Assembly (NCBI RefSeq): GCF_002943525.1
Contig: NZ_CP025394.1
Coordinates: forward strand, 1,488,001-1,552,000
Reading direction: 5' to 3'
Origin: Kitasatospora sp. MMS16-BH015
GTDB taxonomy: Bacteria > Actinomycetota > Actinomycetes > Streptomycetales > Streptomycetaceae
DNA length: 64,000 nucleotides
The notes below the pieces were generated by a model. That model was not told the origin of the DNA. It made no database searches and saw only the letters and a list, made by a program, of their open reading frames with translations. A program made the position numbers and the translations under genes. Below are positions 1 to 8,914 of the stretch, one piece after another (within the stretch, counting starts at the first letter, position 1; every line of letters begins with the position of its first letter).

Positions 1-1592
1 TCAGCCCGGCCGACGGCGGCATCTGGGGCGTGGCCGAGTTCGCCGCCGCCGAGGAGCTCGGCCGCGCGCGCGGCCACTGGTTCTCCCCCGACGGCGGCGC
101 CGTGCTGGCCACCCGGATCGACGAATCCGCCCTGCCGCTGCGGCACTTCGCCGACCCGGCGCACCCCGAGCTGGCCCCGGAGAGCTTCGCCTACCCGCAG
201 GCCGGCGGCCCCAACGTGGACCTCCAGCTCTGGGTGCTCGGCCTGGACGGCACCCGGCGTCGACTCCACTGGGACACCGACACCTACCCCTACCTCTGCG
301 CGGCCGGCTGGGAGAGCGACGGCGAGCTGCTGCTCACCATCGCCGACCGGCTGCAGCAGACCGTGCTACTGCTCAGCGCCGACCCGGCCACCGGCCGGAC
401 CCGCGAACTCTCCCGCACCGTGGACGAGTTCTGGGTGGACGACCTGCCCGGCACCCCGGCCCGGCTGGCCGACGGCCGGCTGCTCACCGCCGCCGACACC
501 CCGGACGGCTCGGCCCGCGGCGTGGCCCTGGACGGCAAGATCCTCGAGCTGGAGCGGCTCCAGGTGCGCCGGGTGGTCGGCCGGCTGCGCGGACGGCTCT
601 TGATCGAGGCGGGCGAGGGCGACCCGGCCGACCAGCACGTCTACCTGCTCGACCCGGACAGCGGCGCCACCGAGCGGCTCAGCGAGGGCCCCGGACTGCA
701 CTCGGCGCTGGCCGCCGGCGAGACCCTGCTGCTCACCTCGGCCTCCCAGGACGGCATCCGCCGCCGGATCCACCGGGCCGGCCAGGAGTACTCGCTCACC
801 GATCACGCCGCGCCGCTGCCCTTCCGGGTCACCCCCAAGCTCGCCCGGGTCACCGAACTCGGCCTGCCCACCGCCCTGGTGTACCCGCGCGGGCACGTGG
901 CCGGCCGCAAGCTCCCGGTGCTGCTGGACGTGTACGGCGGCCCCGGCTTCCAGGCCGTGGCCAACGAGCCGCGCCGCTGGCAGTTGCGCCAGTGGTGGGC
1001 CGACCAGGGCTACGCCGTGGTCACCACCGACAACCGGGGCACCCCGTTCGTCTCCCCCGAGTTCACCCGGGCCATCTTCCGCCGGTTCTCCCAGGTCGCG
1101 ATCGACGACCAGGTGGCCGCGCTGTATGCCCTCGCCGAGACCGAGCCGGACCTCGACCTCGGCCGGGTGGGCGTGCGCGGCTGGTCCTACGGCGGGTACT
1201 TCGCGGCGCTGGCCGTGCTGCGCCGCCCGGACGTGTTCCACGCGGGCTGCGCGGGCGCCGCGCCCACCGACTTCCGGCTGTACGACACCGCCTACACCGA
1301 GCGCTACCTCGGCCTGCCGCAGGACAACCCCGAGGGCTACCAGGCCGACTGCCTGATCGAGGACGCGCCGAAGCTGACCCGGCCGCTGCTGATCGTGCAC
1401 GGTCTGGCCGACGACAACGTGCACCCCTCGCACAGCCTGCTGCTCTCCGAGGCGCTCACCAAGGCCGGCCGCCCGCACAGCATGCTGCCGCTGCCCGGCG
1501 TCACCCACATGACCCCGGACGGCGTCCACGAGCAGGTCGTCGAGGCCGAACTCGCCTTCCTGAACCAGGCCTTGCGCGGGTCTTCCCTGTAG
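1..1592 (+). CDS. S9 family (DPP-IV-like) serine peptidase, 5'-truncated
   Basis: Last ~530 residues of a prolyl oligopeptidase/dipeptidyl peptidase IV family enzyme, a family that typically removes X-Pro or X-Ala dipeptides. The frame is open from base 3, so the start lies outside the window; the GTG at 30 is internal. Roughly 270 residues of beta-propeller precede an alpha/beta-hydrolase domain. The catalytic triad is visible: Ser in GWSYGGY (codon 1185-1187), Asp in HGLADDNVH and His in PGVTHM near the C-terminus. No terminator is seen before the next gene, which starts 75 bases downstream. Substrate range is inferred from the family only. Confidence 0.9.
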   Translation, partial: SPADGGIWGVAEFAAAEELGRARGHWFSPDGGAVLATRIDESALPLRHFADPAHPELAPESFAYPQAGGPNVDLQLWVLGLDGTRRRLHWDTDTYPYLCAAGWESDGELLLTIADRLQQTVLLLSADPATGRTRELSRTVDEFWVDDLPGTPARLADGRLLTAADTPDGSARGVALDGKILELERLQVRRVVGRLRGRLLIEAGEGDPADQHVYLLDPDSGATERLSEGPGLHSALAAGETLLLTSASQDGIRRRIHRAGQEYSLTDHAAPLPFRVTPKLARVTELGLPTALVYPRGHVAGRKLPVLLDVYGGPGFQAVANEPRRWQLRQWWADQGYAVVTTDNRGTPFVSPEFTRAIFRRFSQVAIDDQVAALYALAETEPDLDLGRVGVRGWSYGGYFAALAVLRRPDVFHAGCAGAAPTDFRLYDTAYTERYLGLPQDNPEGYQADCLIEDAPKLTRPLLIVHGLADDNVHPSHSLLLSEALTKAGRPHSMLPLPGVTHMTPDGVHEQVVEAELAFLNQALRGSSL

Positions 1593-1667
1593 TGGATGAC
1601 ATGTGAAATATTACCCACCGCATCACCACCCCCAGCCCACCCTCCCGATCCGAAAGGACCGGTCAAG

Positions 1668-4049
1668 TTGCGCAGACTGTCCGCAGCCCTCGCTGCCGCG
1701 CTGACCACCAGTGCGATAGCGGCGACCATGCTCGGCGCCACCGCCGAGGCCGCGCCCGTCAAGCCCGAGACCGTCTCCGGAGCCCAGGCGCTCGCCGCCC
1801 AGAACGGCTCCGAAGGCCGTGAAGGCCCGCAGCAGAAGACGCTGCCCCAGCAGGAGGTGCTGCGCCAGTCCCTCCAGTCCAAGGCCCTCGAGCTGGTCAA
1901 CAAGGGCGCCGTGGCCAAGACCGCCGACGGCACCGTCCCGCCGGTCGCCAAGATCGGCAAGGACTACGTCCAGCTGGCCAAGAAGCGCACCGACAAGGTG
2001 TTCGTCATCCTCGCCCAGTTCGGCAACGAGGTCGACAACTCCACGCTGTACAACGGAGTCCCGCGCTACGGCGGCACCCCGGGCCCGCAGCACAACACCA
2101 TCCCGCAGCCGGGCAAGGACGACACCCACACCTTCTGGCAGAGCGACTTCAGCCGCGACTACTACCAGAAGATGTTCTTCGACGGCACGCCCGGCGCCAA
2201 CTCGCTGCGCAACTACTACCGCACCCAGTCCTCGGGCCGGTACGACGTGGACGGCACCGTCAGCGACTGGGTCACCGTGCCGTACAACGAGGCCCGCTAC
2301 GGCTCCAACAAGGGCCCCGAGGGCAGCGGCGCCTGGACCCAGGCGCAGGAGTTCATCCGCGACGCCTTCGACGCCTGGTACAAGGGCGAGATCGCCAAGG
2401 GCCGCTCCGCGGCAGACATCAAGGCGCAGCTGGCCCAGTACGACGTCGAGGACCGCTACGACCACCTCCACGACGGCAACTTCAACCAGCCCGACGGCTA
2501 CCTCGACAACGTGATCGTGGTGCACGCGGGCGTGGACGAGACCTGGGGCGGCGGCGCCCAGGGCGCGGACGCCCTCTGGGCGCACCGCAGTTGGGACTTC
2601 CCGGACCCGACCGGTCAGACCGGCCCGGCCGGCAACAAGATCGGTGGCACCGAGATCGGTGACACCGGCTACTACGTCTACGACTACCTGCAGGCGGGCG
2701 AGAACAGCGGCGTCGGCCTCTTCTCGCACGAGTTCGGCCACAACCTCGGCCTGCCGGACCTCTACCCGCTGACGGGCGGTGACAACGGCGTCAGCTTCTG
2801 GTCGTTGATGTCCTCCGCCTCGTACCTGGGCAAGGGGCGGAACACCACGGGCGAGTTCCCGGGTGACCTGGACGCGTGGAGCAAGCTGCAACTGGGCTGG
2901 CTCAACTACGACGAGGGCCAGGCCGCCACCACCTCCAGCCATACGCTCGGGGTGAGCTCGTACAACACCGACCAGGCCCAGGGCGTGCTGGTCCACCTGC
3001 CACCGGGCACCACCACGACCGTGCTGGCCGATCCGGCCGAGGGGCAGTCGCAGTGGTGGAGCAACACCGGTGACAACCTGGACAACGCGCTGACCCGCAC
3101 GGTGGACCTCACCGGCAAGTCGGCCTCGGCCGCACTGGACACCGCCGCCTGGTGGGACGTGGAGCAGGGCTACGACTTCCTGACCTTCGAGGCCTCCACC
3201 GACAACGGCAAGAGCTGGACGGCCCTGCCGGGCACCGCGAACGGCGTGCCGTACGGCAAGACCTCCGCCAACATCCCCGGCCTGACCGGCACTTCGGGCG
3301 CCTACGAGCAGGTGCACGTGCCGCTGGACGCGTACCTGGGCAAGCAGGTCCAGGTGCGGATCCACGTCACCTCGGACAGCAACACCCACGGCAAGGGCGT
3401 CCTGATCGACGCGCTGAAGATCTCGGCCGACGGTGCCACCGTCTTCGCCGACGGCGCGGAGAACGGCAACCAGGGCTGGGACACCCGCGGCTTCCTGATC
3501 GTCAACGGCAAGAACGCGGTGCAGCAGCACCCGCGCGCCTACCTGGTCGAGAACCGCCGCTACGTCGGCTACGGCGCCTACCTCAAGACCGGCCCGTACA
3601 ACTTCGGTTACTGGGGCGTCAAGGGCAAGTCCAACGTGATCGACAACTACCCGTACCAGGAGGGCGTCCTGGTCTGGCTCTGGGACACCGACTACCTGGA
3701 CAACAACACCAAGGACCACCTCGGCGGCGGCCTGATCCTCCCGGTCGACGCCCACCCGACGGTGACCCGCTTCGGTGACGGCACCATGGTGGGCGGTCGC
3801 GCGCAGACCTACGACGCGCCGTTCTCCCTGAAGCCCACCACCGGCTTCAACCTGCACAGCGCCGGTGTCACCACGACGATCGGCACCGAGCCGGCCGTCC
3901 CGGTCTTCAACGACCACACCGGCAAGTACCTGGACCCCGCCTTCCCGCAGGTCGGCGTGAACGTCCCGGACACCAACACCAAGATCGAGGTCGTCCGCGA
4001 GACCCAGGCCGGCAAGCTGACCACCATCAAGGTCGGCCCCGCCTCCTGA
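1668..4049 (+). CDS. Secreted immune inhibitor A family metalloprotease (M6)
   Basis: Secreted zinc protease of about 793 residues. I choose TTG at 1668 because AAAGGA (1653-1658) sits nine bases upstream and it gives a classic signal peptide (MRRLSAALAAALTT..., Ala-rich, ending near AEAAP). The in-frame ATG at 1596 would add 24 Pro-rich residues in front. The zinc motif HEFGHNLGLPD gives ligands His354, His358, Asp364 and catalytic Glu355. C-terminal beta-rich region resembles the M6 accessory domains. Family members degrade extracellular proteins and antibacterial peptides; here it is one of several exported peptidases in the window. Followed by a strong hairpin. Confidence 0.93.
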   Translation: MRRLSAALAAALTTSAIAATMLGATAEAAPVKPETVSGAQALAAQNGSEGREGPQQKTLPQQEVLRQSLQSKALELVNKGAVAKTADGTVPPVAKIGKDYVQLAKKRTDKVFVILAQFGNEVDNSTLYNGVPRYGGTPGPQHNTIPQPGKDDTHTFWQSDFSRDYYQKMFFDGTPGANSLRNYYRTQSSGRYDVDGTVSDWVTVPYNEARYGSNKGPEGSGAWTQAQEFIRDAFDAWYKGEIAKGRSAADIKAQLAQYDVEDRYDHLHDGNFNQPDGYLDNVIVVHAGVDETWGGGAQGADALWAHRSWDFPDPTGQTGPAGNKIGGTEIGDTGYYVYDYLQAGENSGVGLFSHEFGHNLGLPDLYPLTGGDNGVSFWSLMSSASYLGKGRNTTGEFPGDLDAWSKLQLGWLNYDEGQAATTSSHTLGVSSYNTDQAQGVLVHLPPGTTTTVLADPAEGQSQWWSNTGDNLDNALTRTVDLTGKSASAALDTAAWWDVEQGYDFLTFEASTDNGKSWTALPGTANGVPYGKTSANIPGLTGTSGAYEQVHVPLDAYLGKQVQVRIHVTSDSNTHGKGVLIDALKISADGATVFADGAENGNQGWDTRGFLIVNGKNAVQQHPRAYLVENRRYVGYGAYLKTGPYNFGYWGVKGKSNVIDNYPYQEGVLVWLWDTDYLDNNTKDHLGGGLILPVDAHPTVTRFGDGTMVGGRAQTYDAPFSLKPTTGFNLHSAGVTTTIGTEPAVPVFNDHTGKYLDPAFPQVGVNVPDTNTKIEVVRETQAGKLTTIKVGPAS

Positions 4050-4067
4050 TCCGCTGATCCCACCGGA

Positions 4068-4101
4068 GCCCCGGCCCGCCACTCCCCTGGCGGGCCGGGG
4101 C
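4068..4101. terminator. Bidirectional hairpin terminator
   Basis: Perfect 14-bp stem (4068-4081 with 4088-4101) and a 6-base loop, extended by a near-perfect CCGGA/TCCGG flank. It lies between two convergent genes, so it can end transcription from both sides. Confidence 0.8.
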
Positions 4102-4112
4102 TTCCGGCTTCC

Positions 4113-4727
4113 TCAGGCCAGCTCCACCGGCACGCCGAGCTCCGGGCGGGCGTAGGCCGTGCCACCCTTCCAGTCCAGCCAGGCGTCGAAGTTCTCCAGG
4201 CCGATCTCGCTCAGGTGCGCGTCGTGCACCGGGAAGGCCCGCGCCGGGCCGATCGCCCGGGTGAACTCCACCGCCTCGGAGAGCTTGACCCACGGCCCCG
4301 AGGCCGGCACCAGCAGCGTCTCCACCGGCTCCTCGGGCACGAAGAAGGAATCCCCCGGGTGGTAGAGCCCCTCCACCAGGTACCCGAGGTTCGGACACCC
4401 CGGCAGCCCGTCCACCGTCTCCGCGTGCTCCCCGCCGACCGCCCGCACCGCGAACCCCGCCGCCTCGAAGCTCTCCCCCACCGCCACGGCCCGGCCGCCG
4501 AGTTCGGCCGCCAGCGCCGGGTGCGTGTGGACCACCAGCCCCGGGTTCACCGCCCGCGCCGCCGCCAGCCGCTCCAGGTCGACGTGGTCCTGGTGCTCGT
4601 GCGTGAGCAGCACCGCGTCCGCCCCCGCCCACGCCTCGTCCCCCGAGTACTCCCCCGGGTCGAGCACCAGCACCCGCCCGTCCCGCTCCAACCGCACACA
4701 CGCATGGCCGTACTTGGTCATCAGCAT
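4113..4727 (-). CDS. MBL-fold metallo-hydrolase (UlaG-like)
   Basis: 204-residue metallo-beta-lactamase-fold protein. The metal motif H-x-H-x-D-H is present (THEHQDH, about residues 43-49), followed by His in VHTHP, Asp in HPGDSF and a late His in VHDAH, the usual order for the fold. Small cytoplasmic members of this kind (UlaG-like) are metal-dependent hydrolases of unknown substrate in streptomycetes. ATG at 4727 or 4721 are both possible. It is convergent with the M6 protease gene and shares its terminator. No operon partner is evident. Confidence 0.85.
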   Translation of the reverse strand: MLMTKYGHACVRLERDGRVLVLDPGEYSGDEAWAGADAVLLTHEHQDHVDLERLAAARAVNPGLVVHTHPALAAELGGRAVAVGESFEAAGFAVRAVGGEHAETVDGLPGCPNLGYLVEGLYHPGDSFFVPEEPVETLLVPASGPWVKLSEAVEFTRAIGPARAFPVHDAHLSEIGLENFDAWLDWKGGTAYARPELGVPVELA

Positions 4728-4770
4728 CCGGCCAACCTATCGTCGGGGGTCCGGAGCCCGGACCCCCGGA

Positions 4771-5460
4771 TCAGGCGGCGGTGGCGGCGAGCGCGGTGGC
4801 GGCCTCCCAGGCGAACCCGTCCGGGTCGGTGAAGGCGCCGGTGGAGCCGCCGAGGACGATCCGGTGCGAGCCGCCGCCCTCGACGGGGACACCGAGGTCC
4901 TTGGCCAGCGCGCGACGCTTGTACAGCGCCAGCTTGACGGCGCCGGGCCGGCCCGGGGCGAACTCGGTGTACTTGCCGCCGAAGCTCTTGGCCACGGTCA
5001 GCCCCCGGTCCACGTAGAACTGCTTGGTGGCCTTCACGTCCTCGACGCCGATCAGCAGGACCACCTCGTCGATCTCCCGGGTGGCCGGGCCGGTGTCCTT
5101 CTTCGCCGAGGTCGCGATCTTCCAGATCGTCCCGTCCGGGGCCCGGACCACGCCGCCGTAGCCCCAGAGCGACTTCGTGGCCGGCTTCAGCACCGTGGCC
5201 CCGGCCGCCACCGCGGCGCCCACGAACCCGTCCACGGTGGCCGGCCCGGCCACCGTCAGCGCCAGCGTGAAGCCGCGGAAGCCGGTGGTCTCCGCCTCCG
5301 AGACCCGCAGCCGGACGTGGCCGTCCACGCCGAAGGCCCGGTAGAAGCGGCGAGCCCCTTCGAGATCGGCCACCTCGATCAGGACGGCGGCGAGGCCGGC
5401 GGTGTCCGAACCGGTGCGCTGAGGAGAAGTGATGTCTGCGGAAGAAGTGTTGTCTGCCAT
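4771..5460 (-). CDS. Two-domain VOC (glyoxalase/bleomycin-resistance fold) protein
   Basis: About 229 residues forming two VOC modules (about residues 20-110 and 120-225). No known substrate. I start it at ATG 5460 and not GTG 5469, because a promoter-like element shared with the neighbouring VOC gene places its -10 hexamer (5468-5473) over the GTG, and because the element-to-ATG distance is then identical in both genes. The second module carries a C-terminal TDPDGFAWE strand typical of VOC proteins. It follows a truncated AraC gene and a second VOC gene on the same strand. Confidence 0.85.
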   Translation of the reverse strand: MADNTSSADITSPQRTGSDTAGLAAVLIEVADLEGARRFYRAFGVDGHVRLRVSEAETTGFRGFTLALTVAGPATVDGFVGAAVAAGATVLKPATKSLWGYGGVVRAPDGTIWKIATSAKKDTGPATREIDEVVLLIGVEDVKATKQFYVDRGLTVAKSFGGKYTEFAPGRPGAVKLALYKRRALAKDLGVPVEGGGSHRIVLGGSTGAFTDPDGFAWEAATALAATAA

Positions 5461-5467
5461 GCCCACC

Positions 5468-5512
5468 ACGCTACGAGCCGGGCACCGGCCGGGGCTTCTC
5501 GAATCCTGACCG
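5468..5512 (-). promoter_or_regulatory. Putative leaderless promoter with repeated element, copy 2
   Basis: A 17-base element at 5496-5512 matches one at 6293-6309 at 15 of 17 positions (TTnTCGAAnCCTGACCG on the plus strand). It ends 36 bases from the ATG at 5460, exactly as in copy 1. A TAnnnT hexamer (5468-5473) lies 7 bases before the ATG in both, so the transcripts would be leaderless. Probably an activator site for an AraC-type protein; this is inference. Confidence 0.55.
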
Positions 5513-5800
5513 GTCCTGGCCGGCCGGGAGCGAGGCCGAGACCGAAGCCGCCGCGGAAGCCGAGGCCGCCGCCCGTTCGGCGCGACGCCTCGTCAGGTAC
5601 CCGTACGGCGAGTCACCGTACGCGGCCCGGAACTGCCGGCTCAGGTACCCGGCGGCCAGGCCCGCGTCCCGGGCCAGCGCCACCACGTCCAACGGCTGCG
5701 CGTACTCCCGGTCGATCCGGTCGCGGACGCGGCGCAGCCGCGCGAGCTCGGCCAGCCGGTACGCCTCCTCGCGCGCCTGCCGCCATCCAGGTCTGCACAT
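5471..5800 (-). pseudogene. Truncated AraC-type DNA-binding protein
   Basis: 109-residue product whose residues ~20-75 match the first half of an AraC DNA-binding domain (first helix-turn-helix, ending at SPYGYLTRRRAERA). The second helix-turn-helix expected next is missing; instead there is an Ala/Ser-rich tail and a stop next to the downstream VOC gene. The start ATG at 5800 has a strong Shine-Dalgarno (GGAGGG) and follows the upstream VOC gene by 46 bases, so it was probably co-transcribed with it. Either a decayed regulator or an unusually short one. No other frame supplies the missing half convincingly. Confidence 0.6.
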
Positions 5801-5846
5801 GAGAACCCTCCCCCTCCTCGCTGGTCCGCTGCGGCCCGTGGCCGGT

Positions 5847-6257
5847 TCAGCGCAGTTCCTGGATCCGGATCAGATTGCCCGCCGGGTCGCGGAACGCGCA
5901 GTCGCGGATGCCGTACGGCTGCTCGGTCGGCTCCTGGACGACCTCGGCGTCGCCGGCCTGCACCTTCTCGAAGACGGCGTCGAGGTGCAGGGTGGCCAGC
6001 AGGATCCACCCGTAGGTGCCCTTGGCCATCATCTCGGTGATGGTGCGGCGCTCCTGCTCGGTGATGCCGGGATCGGCGGCGGGCGGCGCCAGCAGGATCG
6101 AGGTGCCCGGCTGCCCGAGCGGGCCGACCGTGATCCACCGCATCCGGCCCTGCCCGACATCGCCGCGGACCTCGAAGCCGAGCACGTCGCGGTAGAAGGC
6201 GAGCGAGGCGTCCGGGTCCTCGTGCGGGAGGGCGGTGGTGTGAATGGTGATGTCCAT
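5847..6257 (-). CDS. VOC family protein, single domain
   Basis: 136-residue glyoxalase/dioxygenase-fold protein: N-terminal HTTALPHEDPDASLAFYRDVLG, central strand pairs, C-terminal FRDPAGNLIRI. VOC proteins bind metals and act on diverse small molecules or toxins; none can be named here. ATG at 6257 has no Shine-Dalgarno but lies 7 bases after a -10-like hexamer, suggesting a leaderless message. It is the first gene of a small operon with the AraC remnant. VOC/AraC pairs are common in streptomycetes, which supports a regulatory link. Confidence 0.87.
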   Translation of the reverse strand: MDITIHTTALPHEDPDASLAFYRDVLGFEVRGDVGQGRMRWITVGPLGQPGTSILLAPPAADPGITEQERRTITEMMAKGTYGWILLATLHLDAVFEKVQAGDAEVVQEPTEQPYGIRDCAFRDPAGNLIRIQELR

Positions 6258-6264
6258 GCTGGGC

Positions 6265-6309
6265 AGGGTAACGGCCTTGCCGGGCCAGGCGTTTATCGAA
6301 ACCTGACCG
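6265..6309 (-). promoter_or_regulatory. Putative leaderless promoter with repeated element, copy 1
   Basis: Element TTATCGAAACCTGACCG at 6293-6309 (plus strand) ends 36 bases from the ATG at 6257; the -10-like hexamer TACCCT (minus strand, 6265-6270) ends 7 bases before the ATG. Same sequence and geometry as the copy before the other VOC gene. Confidence 0.55.
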
Positions 6310-6468
6310 ATTCACCCCGGGGGCCGAAGGCGACGCGCCCGTGCGCGGGCAGGGTGGGCGGGGCGGGCGGCCCGGTGACGGATCGGGACGGCGGTCCCTT
6401 CCGGGTGGGACCTCGGGACCGGGATGGTGAGTGGCGTCCGATCAGTGGGGGACGAGCTAGGAGCATTG

Positions 6469-7527
6469 ATGGCCACCACGCTGGGCAGCACGCCGGGCAC
6501 GACGCCGGGCACCACCGAGCCGAACGACCATGCGAAGGACATCGACCCGCACGACGAGGAGATGGTCGCGTACTGGTCCGACCCGACCAAGCGCACCCGC
6601 AACGCGATCTTCGCCGTCAATGTCGACATGCGGCGCAACTACGCCGCCCTCAAGGCCGAGTTGATCAATCACCTCACCCCGGTCATCGTCGTGCAGAACG
6701 ACTCCCAGGGCGGCCTCTACACCCTCGTCCACAACGGGGAGCGCGAAGCCGTGCACCCCGTCTCCGAACTCTTCGAGCTCGCGAAGTCGATCGCCCACGT
6801 GCCGCTCGGCACCTTCGCGATCCTCGCGCCCTACCTCAAGGGCCCGGACGCCAACGGCTGGTCCCGCCCGCTCAAGCACTGGGCGCACACCCTCCGCACC
6901 GCCCACGCCGAACTGGCCGGCGCCGACCTGCCGCCGGCCCTGCTCGCCTCCTCCACCCGGATCCTCGACGGGGCACTCGGCTTCATCGGGGGCGCGCTGG
7001 AGCGGGGCAGCTTCAGCATCGAGGAGTTCACCGACTTCACCGGGGACGTGTACGAGTCCATCCGGACCAACATGTACTTCGCCGCCAAGGCGCAGATCGC
7101 CGGGGTGGAGTCGATCATGCGGCGGTGGCGGCAGAAGGTCGGCGAGGAGCAGTGGAAGGGGCTCTACGTCGTCGTCCTGTCGATCTGGACCACCTCCGTG
7201 CTCAACCAGAACTCGATCATCATCAAGCAGTTCCTCGACCCGGCCACAGCGGATTCGCACCTGATCGACCTCCCGACCGGCGAGACCCCGGCCGATCCGG
7301 TCTTCACCGCGCTCGACAACCTCGCCCGGATCGTCCAGGACAACGTCGCCGCCGAGCTGGTCTTCCCCGTCGACCAGGTCATCGCCGACGCCCTCAAGGG
7401 CAAGCAGGACCTGCTCTCCGAGGAGATCCAGACCCAACTCGCCTGCCCCTTCCAGTCCAAGCGGGCCGCCCGCGACGCGGCCCAGGGTGCCGCCGCCACC
7501 GAAGACGACCGCCCGCAGGCGGCCTGA
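6469..7527 (+). CDS. Uncharacterised protein, about 352 residues
   Basis: I do not recognise this protein. ATG 6469 is preceded by AGGAG (6459-6463); the earlier in-frame ATG at 6424 lacks a site. The N-terminal 25 residues are Thr/Pro/Gly-rich and probably disordered. The rest looks soluble and mainly helical, with no signal peptide or membrane span and no nucleotide-binding motif that I can see. Composition is less Ala/Arg-biased than neighbours (many Ile, Asn, Tyr, Phe), as in a conserved protein. It stands alone between divergent VOC genes and a transporter, and ends in a hairpin. Confidence 0.8.
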   Translation: MATTLGSTPGTTPGTTEPNDHAKDIDPHDEEMVAYWSDPTKRTRNAIFAVNVDMRRNYAALKAELINHLTPVIVVQNDSQGGLYTLVHNGEREAVHPVSELFELAKSIAHVPLGTFAILAPYLKGPDANGWSRPLKHWAHTLRTAHAELAGADLPPALLASSTRILDGALGFIGGALERGSFSIEEFTDFTGDVYESIRTNMYFAAKAQIAGVESIMRRWRQKVGEEQWKGLYVVVLSIWTTSVLNQNSIIIKQFLDPATADSHLIDLPTGETPADPVFTALDNLARIVQDNVAAELVFPVDQVIADALKGKQDLLSEEIQTQLACPFQSKRAARDAAQGAAATEDDRPQAA

Positions 7528-7542
7528 TCCGATCCCTCGGCA

Positions 7543-7569
7543 GGGCACCGGCCCACCGCGCCGGTGCCC
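7543..7569 (+). terminator. Hairpin after the 352-residue protein gene
   Basis: 10-bp GC stem (7543-7552 with 7560-7569), starting 15 bases after the stop codon. No U-tract, as is usual for this type of genome. Confidence 0.5.
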
Positions 7570-7611
7570 GCCCTCCTCCCCTGCCCCCTTTCGCTCCGAC
7601 GGATCCGCCCC

Positions 7612-8811
7612 ATGCCCAGCACTGCCCCGGCCCCCGTCCTGACCCCGGCCCCGGCCGCACCGGCCCGGCCCCTCCTCGGGCTGCTCCTGCTGACCGCCAA
7701 CCTCCGGGCCGCGATCACCTGCGTCGCCCCGCTGCTCGACCGGGTCCGCGCGGCCCACGGCCTGAACGGCGCCGCGCTGAGCCTGCTGACCACCCTCCCG
7801 GTGCTCTGCCTCGGCCTCTTCGCCCCGCTCGCCCCGGCTCTCGCCCGCCGCTACGGCACCGAAGTCACCGTCGCCGGTGCCCTGTTCGTCCTCGCCGCGG
7901 GCATCCTGCTGCGCAGCGCTCCGTCCACGGCTGCGCTCTACGCGGGCACGGTGCTGATCGGCGCCGGGATCGCCACCGGCAACGTCCTCGTCCCGGCCAT
8001 CGTCAAGCACCAGCACCCCGACCGCATCGGCCACCGCACCGGCCTCGCCATGACCGTGATGTCCACGACCGCCGCCCTCGCCGCGGCCCTGGCCGTGCCC
8101 CTCGCCGAGGCCACCACCTGGCAGGCCGCCCTCGCCCTCTGGTCCGTCCCCGCCCTCCTCGCCGCCACCGCTTGGGCGCACCTCGCCCGCCGCACCCCGC
8201 CCAGGCCGGCGCCCCCTGTGGACCGCTGCCCGGAACCTCTTTCGCTGCCCCGGTCGCCGACGGCCTGGGCGGTGGGGGCCTTCCTGGGGCTGGTCTCGCT
8301 GATGTTCTACGTGCTCGCGGCCTGGCTGCCCGAACTCATGCAGGGCTACGGCTACTCCCCCGCGGAGACCGGGCTGATGGTCTCCGTCCTGATGACCATC
8401 GGGATCCCGCTCGGGTTCCTGACCCCGGTGCTCGCGGGCCGCCTGCGCGACCAGCGGCCGCTGGTGGCCGCCGTGGCCGCCGCCCTGGCGCTCGGCCTGG
8501 GCGGCCTGCTGCTCGCACCGGGCGCCGGTTGGCTCTGGGTCGTCGTCCTCGGCTTGGCCAACGGCGGTGCCTTCCCACTCGCGATCACCCTGATCGGCCT
8601 CCGCTCCCCCACCCCGGCCGTGGCCGCCCGCCTCTCCGGCCTCGCCCAGACCGGCGGCTACCTGCTGGCCGGCCTCGGCCCGCTCGCGGTCGGCCTGGTC
8701 CACACCGCCACCGGGACGTGGACAGCGGCCCTGCTCCTCCTGCTCGCCCTCGTCCTCCCCGAGGCCGCCGCCGGCCTGCTGGCCGCCCGGCCCGGCACCC
8801 TGCGGGGCTGA
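7612..8811 (+). CDS. MFS transporter, CynX/NimT family
   Basis: 399-residue membrane protein with about 12 hydrophobic segments. The N-terminal stretch (LLLLTANLRAAITCVAPLL, then LSLLTTLPVLCLGLFAPLA) is characteristic of the CynX/NimT group, which includes cyanate and 2-nitroimidazole transporters. ATG 7612 is chosen because upstream sequence in frame is Pro-rich and non-membrane. A short charged loop (about residues 195-220) splits the two six-helix halves. Probably an efflux or uptake carrier for a small anion or drug; the substrate cannot be read from sequence. Confidence 0.88.
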   Translation: MPSTAPAPVLTPAPAAPARPLLGLLLLTANLRAAITCVAPLLDRVRAAHGLNGAALSLLTTLPVLCLGLFAPLAPALARRYGTEVTVAGALFVLAAGILLRSAPSTAALYAGTVLIGAGIATGNVLVPAIVKHQHPDRIGHRTGLAMTVMSTTAALAAALAVPLAEATTWQAALALWSVPALLAATAWAHLARRTPPRPAPPVDRCPEPLSLPRSPTAWAVGAFLGLVSLMFYVLAAWLPELMQGYGYSPAETGLMVSVLMTIGIPLGFLTPVLAGRLRDQRPLVAAVAAALALGLGGLLLAPGAGWLWVVVLGLANGGAFPLAITLIGLRSPTPAVAARLSGLAQTGGYLLAGLGPLAVGLVHTATGTWTAALLLLLALVLPEAAAGLLAARPGTLRG

Positions 8812-8914
8812 CCCCGGGACCTCCCCCGGCGACAGGGGTGCTCGGTGGATGCCGCCGCCGATCGCCGGACGGTTCCATGGAGGTACGAAGACCTGCCCCG
8901 GTGAGGAGGACGAC

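Noticed and set aside
1623..4082. 819-codon open frame on the minus strand across the M6 protease gene
   Set aside because: Antisense shadow caused by GC-rich third positions; no ribosome site, and the plus strand codes for a clear M6 protease.
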